A stretch of 64,000 nucleotides of DNA from Bradyrhizobium sp. LTSP849. Its GTDB lineage: Bacteria > Pseudomonadota > Alphaproteobacteria > Rhizobiales > Xanthobacteraceae. Each line of letters opens with the position of its first letter. Positions within the stretch are counted from its first letter, which is position 1. The translations under genes were made by a program, and so were the position numbers. Location: positions 310,001 to 374,000 of the forward strand of contig NZ_JYMR01000052.1 of NCBI RefSeq assembly GCF_000938255.1, given 5' to 3'. The notes below the pieces were generated by a model. It saw only the letters and a program-made list of their open reading frames with translations, was not told the DNA's origin and made no database searches. Below, one piece after another: positions 1 to 8,009 of this stretch.

Positions 1-650
1 GCGATGTAGCCATCGAGCGTGGTCTGGTCAGCCGTCGAGTCGGTCAGCGAGGTGATGTCGATCGTGTCGACCGACGCACCGCCGCTCACGGTATCCAGAA
101 TGCCGCTCTGGCTGCTGGTATAGAGCGAATAGTTGGCGATCGTCAGACCGATGGAACCGATGGTGGGCGTGCCGCCAACACGAGAGTACGACGACACCAG
201 GTTGAACGTCGCCGGCGTGGTCGCGGTTGCGCTCAGCCAGTTCACTCCGTTGAAGGTCGCCGCATTAGCGGTACCCTTCATCTGCTGCTGGATCTGAGTG
301 ATGTCCGCCTGGATCTTGGTCCGGTCGATACCGGCGGTCTTGGCTTCGACCAGCAGCGCCTGGAGCTTGGTCAGGCCGCCGGTGCTGTCACCAACAACCG
401 CGGTCAGAGCGGTATATTCGGTGTCGACGGTCGCGGCCGACAGACCGAGCGAGTCGGAGACGGCGGAGAGCGCGGCGTTGTCGGCGCGCATCGACGTCGC
501 GATCGACCAGTAGGCGGCGTTGTCCGAAGCGGTCGAGACGCGCTGGCCGGTCGAGATCCGGTTCTGCGTGGTGGAGAGTTGCGTGCTGATGTTCCGGAGG
601 GTCTGCAGCGCGGTCATTGCAGAGGAGTTGGTGAGGAGACTAGAACCCAT
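1..650 (-). CDS. fliC: Flagellin, copy 1 (3' end cut by window edge)
   Basis: This is the filament subunit, exported by the flagellar type III apparatus. The start is the ATG at 648-650 (MGSSLLTNSSAM), preceded by a GGGACATCAAA leader. About 216 codons read open to the window edge, so the conserved C-terminal helix lies outside. It matches the complete flagellin at 924-1829 almost residue for residue, with one extra N-terminal codon (MGSS against MSS). The N-terminal D0/D1 signature (TTQNRISTGQRV, SDNAAYWSIA) is clear. Its leader carries the same hairpin and promoter-like motif as copy 2. The expected size of about 300 aa is that of the thin, lateral-type flagellins of Bradyrhizobium; that subtype assignment is inference. 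Confidence 0.95.
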   Translation of the reverse strand, partial: MGSSLLTNSSAMTALQTLRNISTQLSTTQNRISTGQRVSTASDNAAYWSIATSMRADNAALSAVSDSLGLSAATVDTEYTALTAVVGDSTGGLTKLQALLVEAKTAGIDRTKIQADITQIQQQMKGTANAATFNGVNWLSATATTPATFNLVSSYSRVGGTPTIGSIGLTIANYSLYTSSQSGILDTVSGGASVDTIDITSLTDSTADQTTLDGYI

Positions 651-689
651 TTTGATGTCCCTTTGAAGATTGGATTGAGTTTGGGGACA

Positions 690-708
690 TACCGGGCTTG
701 CACCGGTA
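690..708 (-). promoter_or_regulatory. Hairpin in the flagellin-1 mRNA leader
   Basis: A 6-bp stem (TACCGG/CCGGTA) closes a 7-nt loop, 40-58 nt upstream of the flagellin start. The same stem recurs at 1876-1894 before the second flagellin with one loop base changed. The surrounding leader is also conserved (GGGGACATACCGGGCTT nearby in both). It lies between the predicted promoter and the ATG, so it would be in the 5' UTR. A role in post-transcriptional control, for example by an FlbT-like factor, is inference. Confidence 0.5.
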
Positions 709-777
709 CGACAGGGCGGCGTCATGCCTTTGGGCCGCGGAAAAGCGGGTGAGGGGCCCAATCTGTCGTAGCGGCAA

Positions 778-808
778 CGTTAGCGGGCGAAGCTTGTGCG
801 AGGCTTGT
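778..808 (-). promoter_or_regulatory. Putative promoter of flagellin 1 with tandem AAGC box
   Basis: Read on the minus strand, the half-sites ACAAGC-N5-ACAAGC repeat with an 11-bp period (788-808), followed 8 nt after the second AAGC by CTAACG (778-783), a candidate -10. Five other sites in the flagellar locus share this layout. The predicted transcript start leaves a leader of about 120 nt. An OmpR/CtrA-class activator in the -35 position is inferred from the direct-repeat spacing. Confidence 0.5.
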
Positions 809-876
809 GGCCCTGTGCCCCGGCCGCAACAGGGCGGCCAAAATTACGGCGCGCGCAGCGTCACATCAAAATGAAA

Positions 877-904
877 GGGCCGCGCTTCGCGAGAAGCGCG
901 GCCC
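877..904 (-). terminator. Rho-independent terminator after flagellin 2
   Basis: A perfect 12-bp GC-rich stem (GGGCCGCGCTTC/GAAGCGCGGCCC) with a 4-nt loop begins 19 bp past the flagellin-2 stop codon. On the minus strand it is followed by a T-rich tract (TTTCATTTT). It separates the two flagellin transcripts and fits each having its own promoter. Confidence 0.85.
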
Positions 905-923
905 TCCCCGGATTCTTTGAAGC

Positions 924-1829
924 TTAGCGGAACAGCGACAGGATGCTCTGGCTGCTGTTGTTGGCGATCGAGAGCGCCTGAACGCCGAGCTGCTGCTGGA
1001 CCTGGAGGGCCGCCAGGCGGGTGGACTCCTGGTTCATGTCGGCGTCGACGAGCTGGCCGATACCGCGATCCACCGAGTCCATCAGGGTCTTCACGAAGTC
1101 CGTGTTGGTCGAGATGCGGTTCTTGACGGCGCCGAGATTGGCGGCCGCCGAGGCCACCGAGTTGATCGCACCGGTGACCTGCGCGATGTAGCCATCGAGC
1201 GTGGTCTGGTCAGTAGCCGAGTCGGTCAGCGTGGAGATGTCGATCGTGTTGACCGACGCACCGCCGCTCACCGTATCCAGGATGCCGTTCGTGCTGCTGG
1301 TATAGAGCGAGTAGTTGGCAACGGTCAGGCCGATGGAGCCCGTGGTCGGCGTGCCGCCGACGCGCGAGTACGACGACACGAGGTTGACGGTCGTCGGCGT
1401 GGTCGCCGTTGTGCTCAGCCAGTTCACACCGTTGAAGGTCGCCGCATCGGCCGTACCCTTCATCTGCTGCTGGATCTGGGTGACGTCCGCCTGGATCTTG
1501 GTGCGGTCGATACCGGCAGTCTTGGCTTCGACCAGCAACGATTGGAGCTTGGTCAAGCCGCCGCTGCTGTCGCCAACAACCGAGGTCAGAGCGGTATATT
1601 CGGTGTCGACGGTCGCGGCCGACAGACCGAGCGAGTCGGAGACGGCGGAGAGCGCGGCGTTGTCGGCGCGCATCGACGTCGCGATCGACCAGTAAGCAGC
1701 GTTGTCCGAAGCGGTGGCCACGCGCTGGCCGGTCGAGATCCGGTTCTGCGTGGTGGAGAGTTGCGAGCTGACAGACCGCAGGGTCTGGAGCGCGGTCATG
1801 GCAGTCGAGTTCGTGAGAAGGCTTGACAT
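924..1829 (-). CDS. fliC: Flagellin, copy 2 (complete, 301 aa)
   Basis: Complete flagellin of 301 aa starting MSSLLTNSTAM. It has the N-terminal D0/D1 region (residues about 1-140: QNRISTGQRV, SDNAAYWS), a short Ser/Thr/Gly-rich variable centre, and the conserved C-terminal helix (QESTRLAALQVQQQL, ending SQSILSLFR). The short centre makes it a small flagellin, about 31 kDa, as in lateral-type filaments of Bradyrhizobium. It lies in tandem with copy 1 and shares a stretch of over 100 identical nucleotides with it (about 400-510 against 1589-1695), suggesting recent duplication or gene conversion. It has its own promoter-like motif, leader hairpin and terminator. Confidence 0.98.
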   Translation of the reverse strand: MSSLLTNSTAMTALQTLRSVSSQLSTTQNRISTGQRVATASDNAAYWSIATSMRADNAALSAVSDSLGLSAATVDTEYTALTSVVGDSSGGLTKLQSLLVEAKTAGIDRTKIQADVTQIQQQMKGTADAATFNGVNWLSTTATTPTTVNLVSSYSRVGGTPTTGSIGLTVANYSLYTSSTNGILDTVSGGASVNTIDISTLTDSATDQTTLDGYIAQVTGAINSVASAAANLGAVKNRISTNTDFVKTLMDSVDRGIGQLVDADMNQESTRLAALQVQQQLGVQALSIANNSSQSILSLFR

Positions 1830-1875
1830 TGCGAATGTCCCTTTGATGTACGCGTTACATTTTCACTGGGGGACA

Positions 1876-1894
1876 TACCGGGCTTTCACCGGTA
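1876..1894 (-). promoter_or_regulatory. Hairpin in the flagellin-2 mRNA leader
   Basis: The stem TACCGG/CCGGTA with 7-nt loop GCTTTCA is the counterpart of the hairpin at 690-708, where the loop is GCTTGCA. It sits 47-65 nt upstream of the ATG. Conservation of the stem between two otherwise diverged leaders argues for a function in the RNA. Confidence 0.5.
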
Positions 1895-1955
1895 CGGAGG
1901 GGCGGCATCATGCCTTTGGACTGAAGTGGGTGGGGTCCAACCCGCCGTGACGCAT

Positions 1956-1987
1956 TGCTAGCACGCCGAAACTTGCTCGCAGATTAA
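1956..1987 (-). promoter_or_regulatory. Putative promoter of flagellin 2 (degenerate AAGC box)
   Basis: On the minus strand GAGCAAGTTTCG (within 1967-1987) aligns with the AAGC box of the other flagellar promoters. The upstream half-site is poor (AATC instead of AAGC). CTAGCA (1956-1961) follows 9 nt downstream as candidate -10. It is the weakest of the six sites, but the downstream leader aligns with that of flagellin 1, which supports it. Confidence 0.4.
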
Positions 1988-2072
1988 GATCAGCTTGAAT
2001 TTCGTAGCGATATCATATGGTTAATATTACTTTTCGCTAACCATAACCAGCCCGTCGACCGAGCTGCGGCTG

Positions 2073-2813
2073 TTACGAGAACGACCGCACCAGGCCTGAC
2101 GCCAGCAAATTCCAGCCGTCGATCAGCACGAAGAACAGCATCTTGAACGGCAGTGCGAGGATCGTCGGCGGCATCATCATCATGCCCATCGACATGGTCA
2201 GTGTCGCCACGATCATGTCGATCACCAGGAACGGCAGGATGATGAGGAATCCGATCTCGAACGAGCGCCGCAGCTCGGAGATCATGAAGGCCGGAATGAT
2301 GACGCGCATGTCGATGCGCTTGTCGTCGAACTTCCTGCGAAAGCTTTCCGCGGCGAGCGACTCGAAGGTCTGTAGGTCCTTATCGCGGACATGCGCCAGC
2401 ATGAACTCGCGGAACGGGTCGCTGATCTTCAGATAAGCCTCTTCCTCAGAGATCTCGTTCTTCATCAATGGCTGGACGCCGGTCTCCCAGGCGCGGTCGA
2501 AAGTCGGCGCCATGACGTAGAAGGTCATGAACATCGCAAGGCTGATCAGAACGAGATTCGGCGGCGTCGTCTGAAGGCCGAGACCGGCGCGGAGGAACGA
2601 CAGCGCGACGGCAAACCGCGTGAAGCTGGTCATCATGATGAGCAGCCCCGGTGCGACCGACAGCACCGTCAGCAGCGCCATCAGCTGGATGATGCGGCCG
2701 CTGGTCGAGCCGTTGCCCGGCGGCAGCAGCGAGTTGAGGTCGGGAATCTGGGCGAACGCCACCTCAGGCAGTACGACCAGCAGCAACGCGAGCAGCAAGA
2801 CTCTCAATTTCAC
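2073..2813 (-). CDS. fliP: Flagellar export gate protein FliP
   Basis: FliP is the core of the FliPQR export gate in the inner membrane. The 246-aa protein has a cleavable signal peptide (residues about 1-21, ending AFA), then the family pattern: a first hydrophobic block (LIQLMALLTVLSVAPGLLIMMTSFTR), TPPNLVLISLAMFMTFYVM, a soluble loop, and a C-terminal pair of membrane helices with ISELRRSFEIGF and MSMGMMMMPP. Its start overlaps the fliL stop by 4 nt. It is the last gene of the motE-flgH-fliL-fliP unit, ahead of the flagellins. fliQ and fliR are not in the window. Confidence 0.97.
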   Translation of the reverse strand: MKLRVLLLALLLVVLPEVAFAQIPDLNSLLPPGNGSTSGRIIQLMALLTVLSVAPGLLIMMTSFTRFAVALSFLRAGLGLQTTPPNLVLISLAMFMTFYVMAPTFDRAWETGVQPLMKNEISEEEAYLKISDPFREFMLAHVRDKDLQTFESLAAESFRRKFDDKRIDMRVIIPAFMISELRRSFEIGFLIILPFLVIDMIVATLTMSMGMMMMPPTILALPFKMLFFVLIDGWNLLASGLVRSFS

Positions 2814-3253
2814 TGGATCACCAACGTCTCAATGATCAATTCCCGGACCTTCCCGGACGAGCGGATGTTGGCGCGTTCGGACAGGTCGTCGCGCAGATGC
2901 TGGAGCCCGCGCGACCCCTCGAACTGCGTGACCGTCGCGGACCGCAAGTACGTGACGATGTCCTCGCTGATATGGGCGGCGAGAATACCGGCGTCCTCGT
3001 CACTCATGCTGTCGGTCACCATGGAGGCCTCGACCCGGGCCCAGTTGTTCGCCGGCGCGCCGAGGTTGGTCACGATCGGAGACAGCTTTCGAAGCCGGGC
3101 GCTGCCGGCGTAGCTCGACGCCAGCGGCGGCGGCGTGGCGCCCTTCCTTGCGTCGGCGACGCGTTCGGCGGTCGCGAGCAGGTGCAAGCCCGCAACCGCG
3201 CCCACACCAATCGCGATCAGGGTCAGCACGACGATGGCGGCGATCAGGCGCAT
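2810..3253 (-). CDS. fliL: Flagellar basal-body-associated protein FliL
   Basis: FliL is a single-pass inner-membrane protein that surrounds and supports stator units. The 147-aa product has an N-terminal membrane helix (residues about 2-27) and a periplasmic domain ending in SGKVRELIIETLVIQ, typical of the FliL C-terminus. The call rests on size, topology and position between flgH and fliP. It is short and divergent at the sequence level, as usual for this family. It overlaps fliP by 4 nt, implying translational coupling. Confidence 0.85.
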   Translation of the reverse strand: MRLIAAIVVLTLIAIGVGAVAGLHLLATAERVADARKGATPPPLASSYAGSARLRKLSPIVTNLGAPANNWARVEASMVTDSMSDEDAGILAAHISEDIVTYLRSATVTQFEGSRGLQHLRDDLSERANIRSSGKVRELIIETLVIQ

Positions 3254-3283
3254 GACGCCCCCTGCCCCCGCGACACTTGAGCC

Positions 3284-3991
3284 TCAGAACGGTGCAACGG
3301 CGTCATAGATCCGATGTCCCCATCCAGGCTGCTGCACGTCAGACAGATTTCCGCGACCGCCATAGGACACGCGCGCCTCGGCGATCTTCTCGTAGGAGAT
3401 CGTGTTTGTTCGCGAAATATCGCGTGGACGCACGATGCCTCCGACGTTGAGCACGCGCATCTCCGTGTTGATACCGAACTCCTGCGAACCGCTGATCATT
3501 ATATTTCCGTTCGGCAACACATCGGTGACGATGGCGGCAATGGAAAGCTTGATGTCCTCGGAGCGATCGATCTGGCCGTTGCCCTTGATCTGGGTGTTGG
3601 TGTTGAGGTTGGCATTGGTCTGGCCCTTGTCCTGCCATCCTGCGGCGTCCATCAGCCAGTTCAGCCCGAACTGAATCTGCGAATCGCGCGAGCGGTCCGT
3701 CTTGTTGTCGAGCTTGGCCTTGTCCTGCATCGAGATGATCACCGTCACGACGTCGCCAACGCGCCGGGCACGGGGATCGCGGTAAAGATCAGTGCCGTCA
3801 TCCCAGGTCGAGCGATAGCTGACGGGCGTGTGCATGCGGGGCGTCACCGGGATCGGATCGGTCGGCGTCCTCAGCCCGCTGCCCACGGGCGACAGTTTCG
3901 GGCCGGTCAGGAGTTCTGCCGGATCATGGGAGCATCCAGCCAAAAACACGAGCGACAGTACGAGCGACAGGATGAGGATCGGCTTCTTCAT
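3284..3991 (-). CDS. flgH: Flagellar L-ring lipoprotein FlgH
   Basis: FlgH forms the outer-membrane L-ring bushing of the rod. The 235-aa protein has a lipoprotein signal with lipobox LAGC (Cys20). The body carries FlgH hallmarks: YRDPRARRVGDVVTVIISM, DKAKLDNKT, a glycine-containing central region, NGNIMISGSQE, LNVGGIVRPRDI and a C-terminal DVQQPGWGHRI. The motE stop codon ends immediately before the flgH start (3991/3992). Confidence 0.97.
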   Translation of the reverse strand: MKKPILILSLVLSLVFLAGCSHDPAELLTGPKLSPVGSGLRTPTDPIPVTPRMHTPVSYRSTWDDGTDLYRDPRARRVGDVVTVIISMQDKAKLDNKTDRSRDSQIQFGLNWLMDAAGWQDKGQTNANLNTNTQIKGNGQIDRSEDIKLSIAAIVTDVLPNGNIMISGSQEFGINTEMRVLNVGGIVRPRDISRTNTISYEKIAEARVSYGGRGNLSDVQQPGWGHRIYDAVAPF

Positions 3992-4756
3992 CTACTTGGT
4001 CTTTCCGTCATCCACGCGACGCATTCCGCCAAGCAGATCGGCGAGATGCGCCGCGCGCGCCGTCTCCATCTCATTGAAGATCGCGCTCGAGCTCCTCGGG
4101 CTGAGCTTTGCGAGCACGGCGGCGGCCGTCTCGTCCGCCATGCCGGCGATCTGGGTGGCGGCAGCGTCCGGCTTCATGCGCGAATAGATCTCGACGACGC
4201 TCGCTTCGGCCTTCTTCAGGAAGTCGTCGCGCAGCGCCATCCACTTCTCATATTCGGCCCGCTTGGCCTCGACTTCGGCAATCCGCTCCCGCAGCTGAGT
4301 CTCGGCCTTCTCCAGTTCCTTCAGCTGCCAGGCCAGCCTGGCGTCGACGGCGGGATCAGCGACGTTGCTACAGAACAGCGCGACTTCGTTGTCCGCGGGC
4401 GCGGCGGCCTGGGCTGGCGCCGGCTTCGGCGGCGCCGTGACGCTGCCGGATTTGGCCGGGCGCACCGGTGCCGGTGCTGGCGCCGGAGGGGGCATCTCCG
4501 AGGTCGGCACCGCACCGGTGATCGCAGGGCCCGAGTCTTCGGCCGCCCAGGCCGTTGCCCGTGCATTGTCGCTCGGAATCGACGTGACCGGTGCGTTCGG
4601 CTTCTGCGGCCCGGGTGCACGTGCGCGCGCGAAGGAGAGCAGGTTGAGCGGCTTCGACGGCTTCGCCTCGTCCAGTGCCAGCACGGGCGAGGCGCTCGCC
4701 AGCGTGGACACTGCGACCAGGAGGAGGACTTGCGCTTTGTGATCCAGCTTCAACAT
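3992..4756 (-). CDS. motE: MotE-type periplasmic flagellar chaperone
   Basis: MotE is known in rhizobia as a periplasmic chaperone for the motility protein MotC. The 254-aa product has a signal peptide (residues about 1-28, ending SPVLA), a long Pro/Ala-rich linker (about 70-130), a Cys (CSNVADPAVDARL), a coiled coil (about 145-195, ELEKAETQLRERIAEVEAKR) and a C-terminal MgtE-N-like segment (IAGMADETAAAVLAKLSPRS). It heads the unit motE-flgH-fliL-fliP, preceded by a putative promoter in the gap after flgI. The assignment is by architecture and context. Confidence 0.85.
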   Translation of the reverse strand: MLKLDHKAQVLLLVAVSTLASASPVLALDEAKPSKPLNLLSFARARAPGPQKPNAPVTSIPSDNARATAWAAEDSGPAITGAVPTSEMPPPAPAPAPVRPAKSGSVTAPPKPAPAQAAAPADNEVALFCSNVADPAVDARLAWQLKELEKAETQLRERIAEVEAKRAEYEKWMALRDDFLKKAEASVVEIYSRMKPDAAATQIAGMADETAAAVLAKLSPRSSSAIFNEMETARAAHLADLLGGMRRVDDGKTK

Positions 4757-4790
4757 CGGGCCGCGTGCGATTCTCGGTCAGGACCAGAGC

Positions 4791-4820
4791 ATTGAGCGAC
4801 CAAGCTTGCACGACGCTTGT
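4791..4820 (-). promoter_or_regulatory. Putative promoter of motE-flgH-fliL-fliP with tandem AAGC box
   Basis: On the minus strand ACAAGC-N5-GCAAGC (4800-4820) shows the 11-bp direct repeat of the flagellar promoters, followed by CTCAAT (4791-4796). It lies in the 67-bp gap between the flgI stop and the motE start, about 28 nt upstream of a plausible leader start. It would let the distal genes be transcribed independently of flgB-flgI. Confidence 0.45.
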
Positions 4821-4823
4821 GCA

Positions 4824-5954
4824 TCATTGGACGATGACTTCAGCCTGGAGCGCGCCAGCCGTCTTGATCGCCTGGAGAATCGCGATGATGCCGGACGGCT
4901 TCAGTCCGATCTGATTCAGCCCGCGCACGAGGCGCTGGAGATCGACGCCGCTCAGGATCGCCACCTGCGATCCGGCCTCATTGGCCTCGACCACGGTCTG
5001 CGGCACGACCACCGTCTGGCCTTGCGAGAACGGTGCCGGCTGCGACACCACCGGCATCTCCGTGACGCGGACCGTCAAATTGCCGTGGGTGACGGCAACG
5101 GTCGAGATTCGCACGTCACGTCCGATCACCACCGTGCCGGTGCGTTCATTGATCACCACCCGTGCCGGTGTGTCGGGCTCGACGGTCAGCTCGCCGATTT
5201 CGGCGAGGAAGCGGACCGGGCCGATGTAGCGCGGCTTGGACAAGACGACCGTCCGGTAATCGCGCTCGAAGGCGATCTGGGCACGGTAGCGGCCGCCGGC
5301 ATAGCGGTTGATGGCGTCGAGGATTCGGGTTGCGGTGACGAAATCGGGATTCTTGAGCTCCAGCACCAGGAATTCCATCTCATGGAGACTTCCCCGCACC
5401 TCGCGCTCGACCAGCGCACCATTTGGAATGCGGCCCGCGGTCGGCGTGCCCTGGCTGACATTCTGGGCCTGGCCACCGACGCTGTAACCGGCGACCGTGA
5501 CCGCTCCTTGCGCCACTGCATAGACTGCGCCATCAGCCGCGCGCAACGACGTCATCACCAGCGTGCCGCCGAGCAACGAAGTCGCATCTCCCAGCGACGA
5601 CACCGTCACGTCCATCCGTTCGCCGGGTCCGATCGAGGGCTGCAGGTCCGCCGTCACCATTACGGCGGCGACGTTGCGCGTGCGCAGCGTCGTCGGCCGC
5701 GTCGGGTTGGTCGTGCTGGTGGTATCGTTCCTGACATTGATGCCCATGTTCTCGAGCATCGACTGGAGCGACTGCTCCGTGAACGGTGCGTTGCGCAGCG
5801 TGTCGCCGGTACCATTCAGACCGATGACGAGGCCGTAACCCACGATCTGATTTTCGCGCAGCCCCTTGATGTCCGCGATATCCTTGATGCGGACGGCGGC
5901 CTGGGCGCTCGCGGCGGAAACGATGAGGAGCAGCGCGATCAGGAATCTGGTCAT
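4824..5954 (-). CDS. flgI: Flagellar P-ring protein FlgI
   Basis: FlgI forms the periplasmic P-ring around the rod. The 376-aa protein has a signal peptide (about residues 1-19, ending AQA) and family motifs RIKDIADIKGLRENQ, GYGLVIGLNGTGD and a conserved C-terminus (LVRGLNQIGLKPSGIIAILQAIKTAGALQAE). Length is typical. Its ATG overlaps the flgA stop by 4 nt, matching the functional pairing, since FlgA is the P-ring assembly chaperone. Confidence 0.98.
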   Translation of the reverse strand: MTRFLIALLLIVSAASAQAAVRIKDIADIKGLRENQIVGYGLVIGLNGTGDTLRNAPFTEQSLQSMLENMGINVRNDTTSTTNPTRPTTLRTRNVAAVMVTADLQPSIGPGERMDVTVSSLGDATSLLGGTLVMTSLRAADGAVYAVAQGAVTVAGYSVGGQAQNVSQGTPTAGRIPNGALVEREVRGSLHEMEFLVLELKNPDFVTATRILDAINRYAGGRYRAQIAFERDYRTVVLSKPRYIGPVRFLAEIGELTVEPDTPARVVINERTGTVVIGRDVRISTVAVTHGNLTVRVTEMPVVSQPAPFSQGQTVVVPQTVVEANEAGSQVAILSGVDLQRLVRGLNQIGLKPSGIIAILQAIKTAGALQAEVIVQ

Positions 5955-6427
5955 GACCCGTCCGCGACCTTGACGGTACCATCCGGCTGGACGATGGCCC
6001 TGATGATCACGCCAGTATCGGTGTTCCGTACCGTAATGAGCGCGCCCGGCGCACCGGCTTGCATGGCAGCGCCATAGGTCACGATCGACAGGCCGGAGTC
6101 CTCGACCACGACCTTGACCATGGCGCCGCGGGCGATAGTCCAGGGATCCTCCACCGCGTTGGTCGGAATCGGCTGGCCCGGTAGCAGCGCCCGCCGCGCC
6201 ATGCGGCCGACGAGAACCTGACGCCCTTCGATGAACATGGCGACGCCGAGCACGTTCGGCGCAAAGGCGCGCTCGGTGAGCATGTCGTCCCTGATCAGGT
6301 CGCCGGCGCGGATCGACACGGCCGGCACGGGAAGCCGGCGCTCGTCCGCCGCGGCGAGCCGCGCGGAGACGAGAACCAGCAGCGCGGCGGCCAACCCGCG
6401 CGCGATCAGGCCCACCCTGTTCAACAT
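5951..6427 (-). CDS. flgA: P-ring assembly chaperone FlgA
   Basis: FlgA is a periplasmic chaperone for P-ring assembly. The 158-aa start (MLNRVGLIARGLAAALLV) was chosen because it begins the signal peptide and lies 13 nt past the flgG stop; a longer reading frame (to 6505) would run into flgG. The SAF domain motif AGDLIRDDMLTERAF, RALLPGQPI and the C-terminal GALITVRNTDTGVIIRAIVQPDGTV are typical. It overlaps flgI by 4 nt. Confidence 0.93.
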   Translation of the reverse strand: MLNRVGLIARGLAAALLVLVSARLAAADERRLPVPAVSIRAGDLIRDDMLTERAFAPNVLGVAMFIEGRQVLVGRMARRALLPGQPIPTNAVEDPWTIARGAMVKVVVEDSGLSIVTYGAAMQAGAPGALITVRNTDTGVIIRAIVQPDGTVKVADGS

Positions 6428-6440
6428 CGACACACCGGAA

Positions 6441-7232
6441 CTAGCGACTGAGATTCTTCGACACCGTCTGCGCCATCTCATCCGACGCCTGGATGACCTT
6501 GGCATTCATCTCATAGGCGCGCTGCGCCGAGATCAATTCGGTAATTTCCTTGACGGGATCGACGTTCGAGGCCTCGAGATATTGCTGATTGATCTTGCCA
6601 TAGCCGGCATCGCCCGGCAGCCCGACGACGGGTGTGCCCGACGCCGTGGTCTCGCGATAGAGATTGCTGCCCAGCGGTTCGAGGCCCGCCTCGTTGGCGA
6701 AGTTGGCGAGATTGAGCTGGCCGATTTGCCGCGGGTTCACTTCCGTGTCCAGCTTGGCAAACACCTGTCCGGTCTGGTTGACCGTGACCTGCACCGTGTT
6801 CTGAGGCACCGTGATCGAGGGATCCAGCAGGTAGCCGTCCATCGTGACGAGCTGGCCGTTGGCATTGGTGTTGAACGAGCCCGCGCGGGTATATTGCACC
6901 TCGTTGTTCGGACCGAGCACCTGAAACCAGCCACGGCCGTTGATGGCCATGTCGTAGGGATTGCCGGTCTGCGTCAGCGCGCCCTGGATGTGCAGCTTGC
7001 GGATGGCGGCCGACTTGACGCCGAGACCGAGATTGGCGCCTTCCGGGATCGGCGAGGAGCCGTTGACGTTGGCGACGCCCTGCATGCGGTCCATCTGGTA
7101 GAACAGATCAGTGAATTCCGCACGCGCCCGCTTGTACGACGTCGTGTTGATGTTGGCGATGTTGTTCGCGATGACCTCGATATTGGTCTGCTGGGCATTC
7201 ATGCCCGTGGCCGCGATGGCGAGCGATTTCAC
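6441..7232 (-). CDS. flgG: Flagellar distal rod protein FlgG
   Basis: FlgG forms the distal rod. The 263-aa length is the family norm. It has the N-terminal rod signature (MNAQQTNIEVIANNIANINT), the central YTRAGSFNTNANGQLVTMDGY motif and the C-terminal EASNVDPVKEITELISAQRAYEMNAKVI block ending SRN-like. It follows fliE after 17 nt in the flgB-flgC-fliE-flgG-flgA-flgI unit. Confidence 0.98.
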   Translation of the reverse strand: MKSLAIAATGMNAQQTNIEVIANNIANINTTSYKRARAEFTDLFYQMDRMQGVANVNGSSPIPEGANLGLGVKSAAIRKLHIQGALTQTGNPYDMAINGRGWFQVLGPNNEVQYTRAGSFNTNANGQLVTMDGYLLDPSITVPQNTVQVTVNQTGQVFAKLDTEVNPRQIGQLNLANFANEAGLEPLGSNLYRETTASGTPVVGLPGDAGYGKINQQYLEASNVDPVKEITELISAQRAYEMNAKVIQASDEMAQTVSKNLSR

Positions 7233-7249
7233 AGTGTCATTCCTTCAGA

Positions 7250-7579
7250 TCAAATCGACATACGAACGACTTCTTGGTAGGCCTGCACGACCTTGTCGCG
7301 AACCGCGACCGCCGTCTGCAAGGCCTGCTCGGCCGACATCAGCGCCTCGACGACCTTGCGCGTCGATTCCTTGCCCTGCATCGCCGAGATCGACGCCGCC
7401 TCGCCGGTCTTCAGCGTACCGATCGCATCGGTGGTCACCTGTTTCATCACGGAATCGAAGCCGACGTCGTCGCCGGACTGGACCGTGGGCGTCGCCGCAG
7501 GCGCAATGGCCTGCGTTTCGGTCGCGCGCGACGCCGCCTGTCCTGCGGTGATCGCGGTGGATGAAATCGCCTCTAACAT
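7250..7579 (-). CDS. fliE: Flagellar hook-basal body protein FliE
   Basis: FliE joins the MS-ring/export gate to the proximal rod. The 109-aa product has an Ala/Thr-rich N-terminus and the conserved C-terminal helices (STRKVVEALMSAEQALQTAVAVRDKVVQAYQEVVRMSI region). Its start lies 2 nt past the flgC stop, indicating coupling. Confidence 0.96.
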   Translation of the reverse strand: MLEAISSTAITAGQAASRATETQAIAPAATPTVQSGDDVGFDSVMKQVTTDAIGTLKTGEAASISAMQGKESTRKVVEALMSAEQALQTAVAVRDKVVQAYQEVVRMSI

Positions 7580-7581
7580 TG

Positions 7582-7998
7582 TCAGCTCCTCAGGAGATCG
7601 ATGGTCATGCCGAGCATCGATCTCACCTGCTTCACGACCTGGAGATTGGCTTCATAGGACCGGTTGACTTCCCGCATGTCCGCCATCTCGATCATCATGT
7701 TGACGTTGGGCATCTTGACGTAGCCGGCCTTGTCGGCGGCGGGGTGTCCCGGATCGTACTCCACGCGATAAGGCGTGGTATCGACCCCGATCTCCTTGAC
7801 CTTCGCCAGCTGCGTGCCCGAAGCCCGGTCCATTGCGGCATCGAAGGTGATCGTCTTGCGCTGATAGGGATCCGATCCAGCGGCGCGTCCGGTCGAGCTC
7901 GCATTCGCGAGATTTTCGGAGACGACGCGCATGCGGGTTGATTGCGCCTCGAGCCCGGAGCTTGCGACCGTCAGTGAAGCCTGTAGAGCATCCAGCAT
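7582..7998 (-). CDS. flgC: Flagellar proximal rod protein FlgC
   Basis: FlgC is a proximal rod subunit. The 138-aa product has N-terminal LTVASSGLEAQSTRMRVVSENLANASST and C-terminal MPNVNMMIEMADMREVNRSYEANL, both diagnostic. It lies 11 nt downstream of flgB and 2 nt upstream of fliE. Confidence 0.97.
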   Translation of the reverse strand: MLDALQASLTVASSGLEAQSTRMRVVSENLANASSTGRAAGSDPYQRKTITFDAAMDRASGTQLAKVKEIGVDTTPYRVEYDPGHPAADKAGYVKMPNVNMMIEMADMREVNRSYEANLQVVKQVRSMLGMTIDLLRS

Positions 7999-8009
7999 AT
8001 CAATTCACC

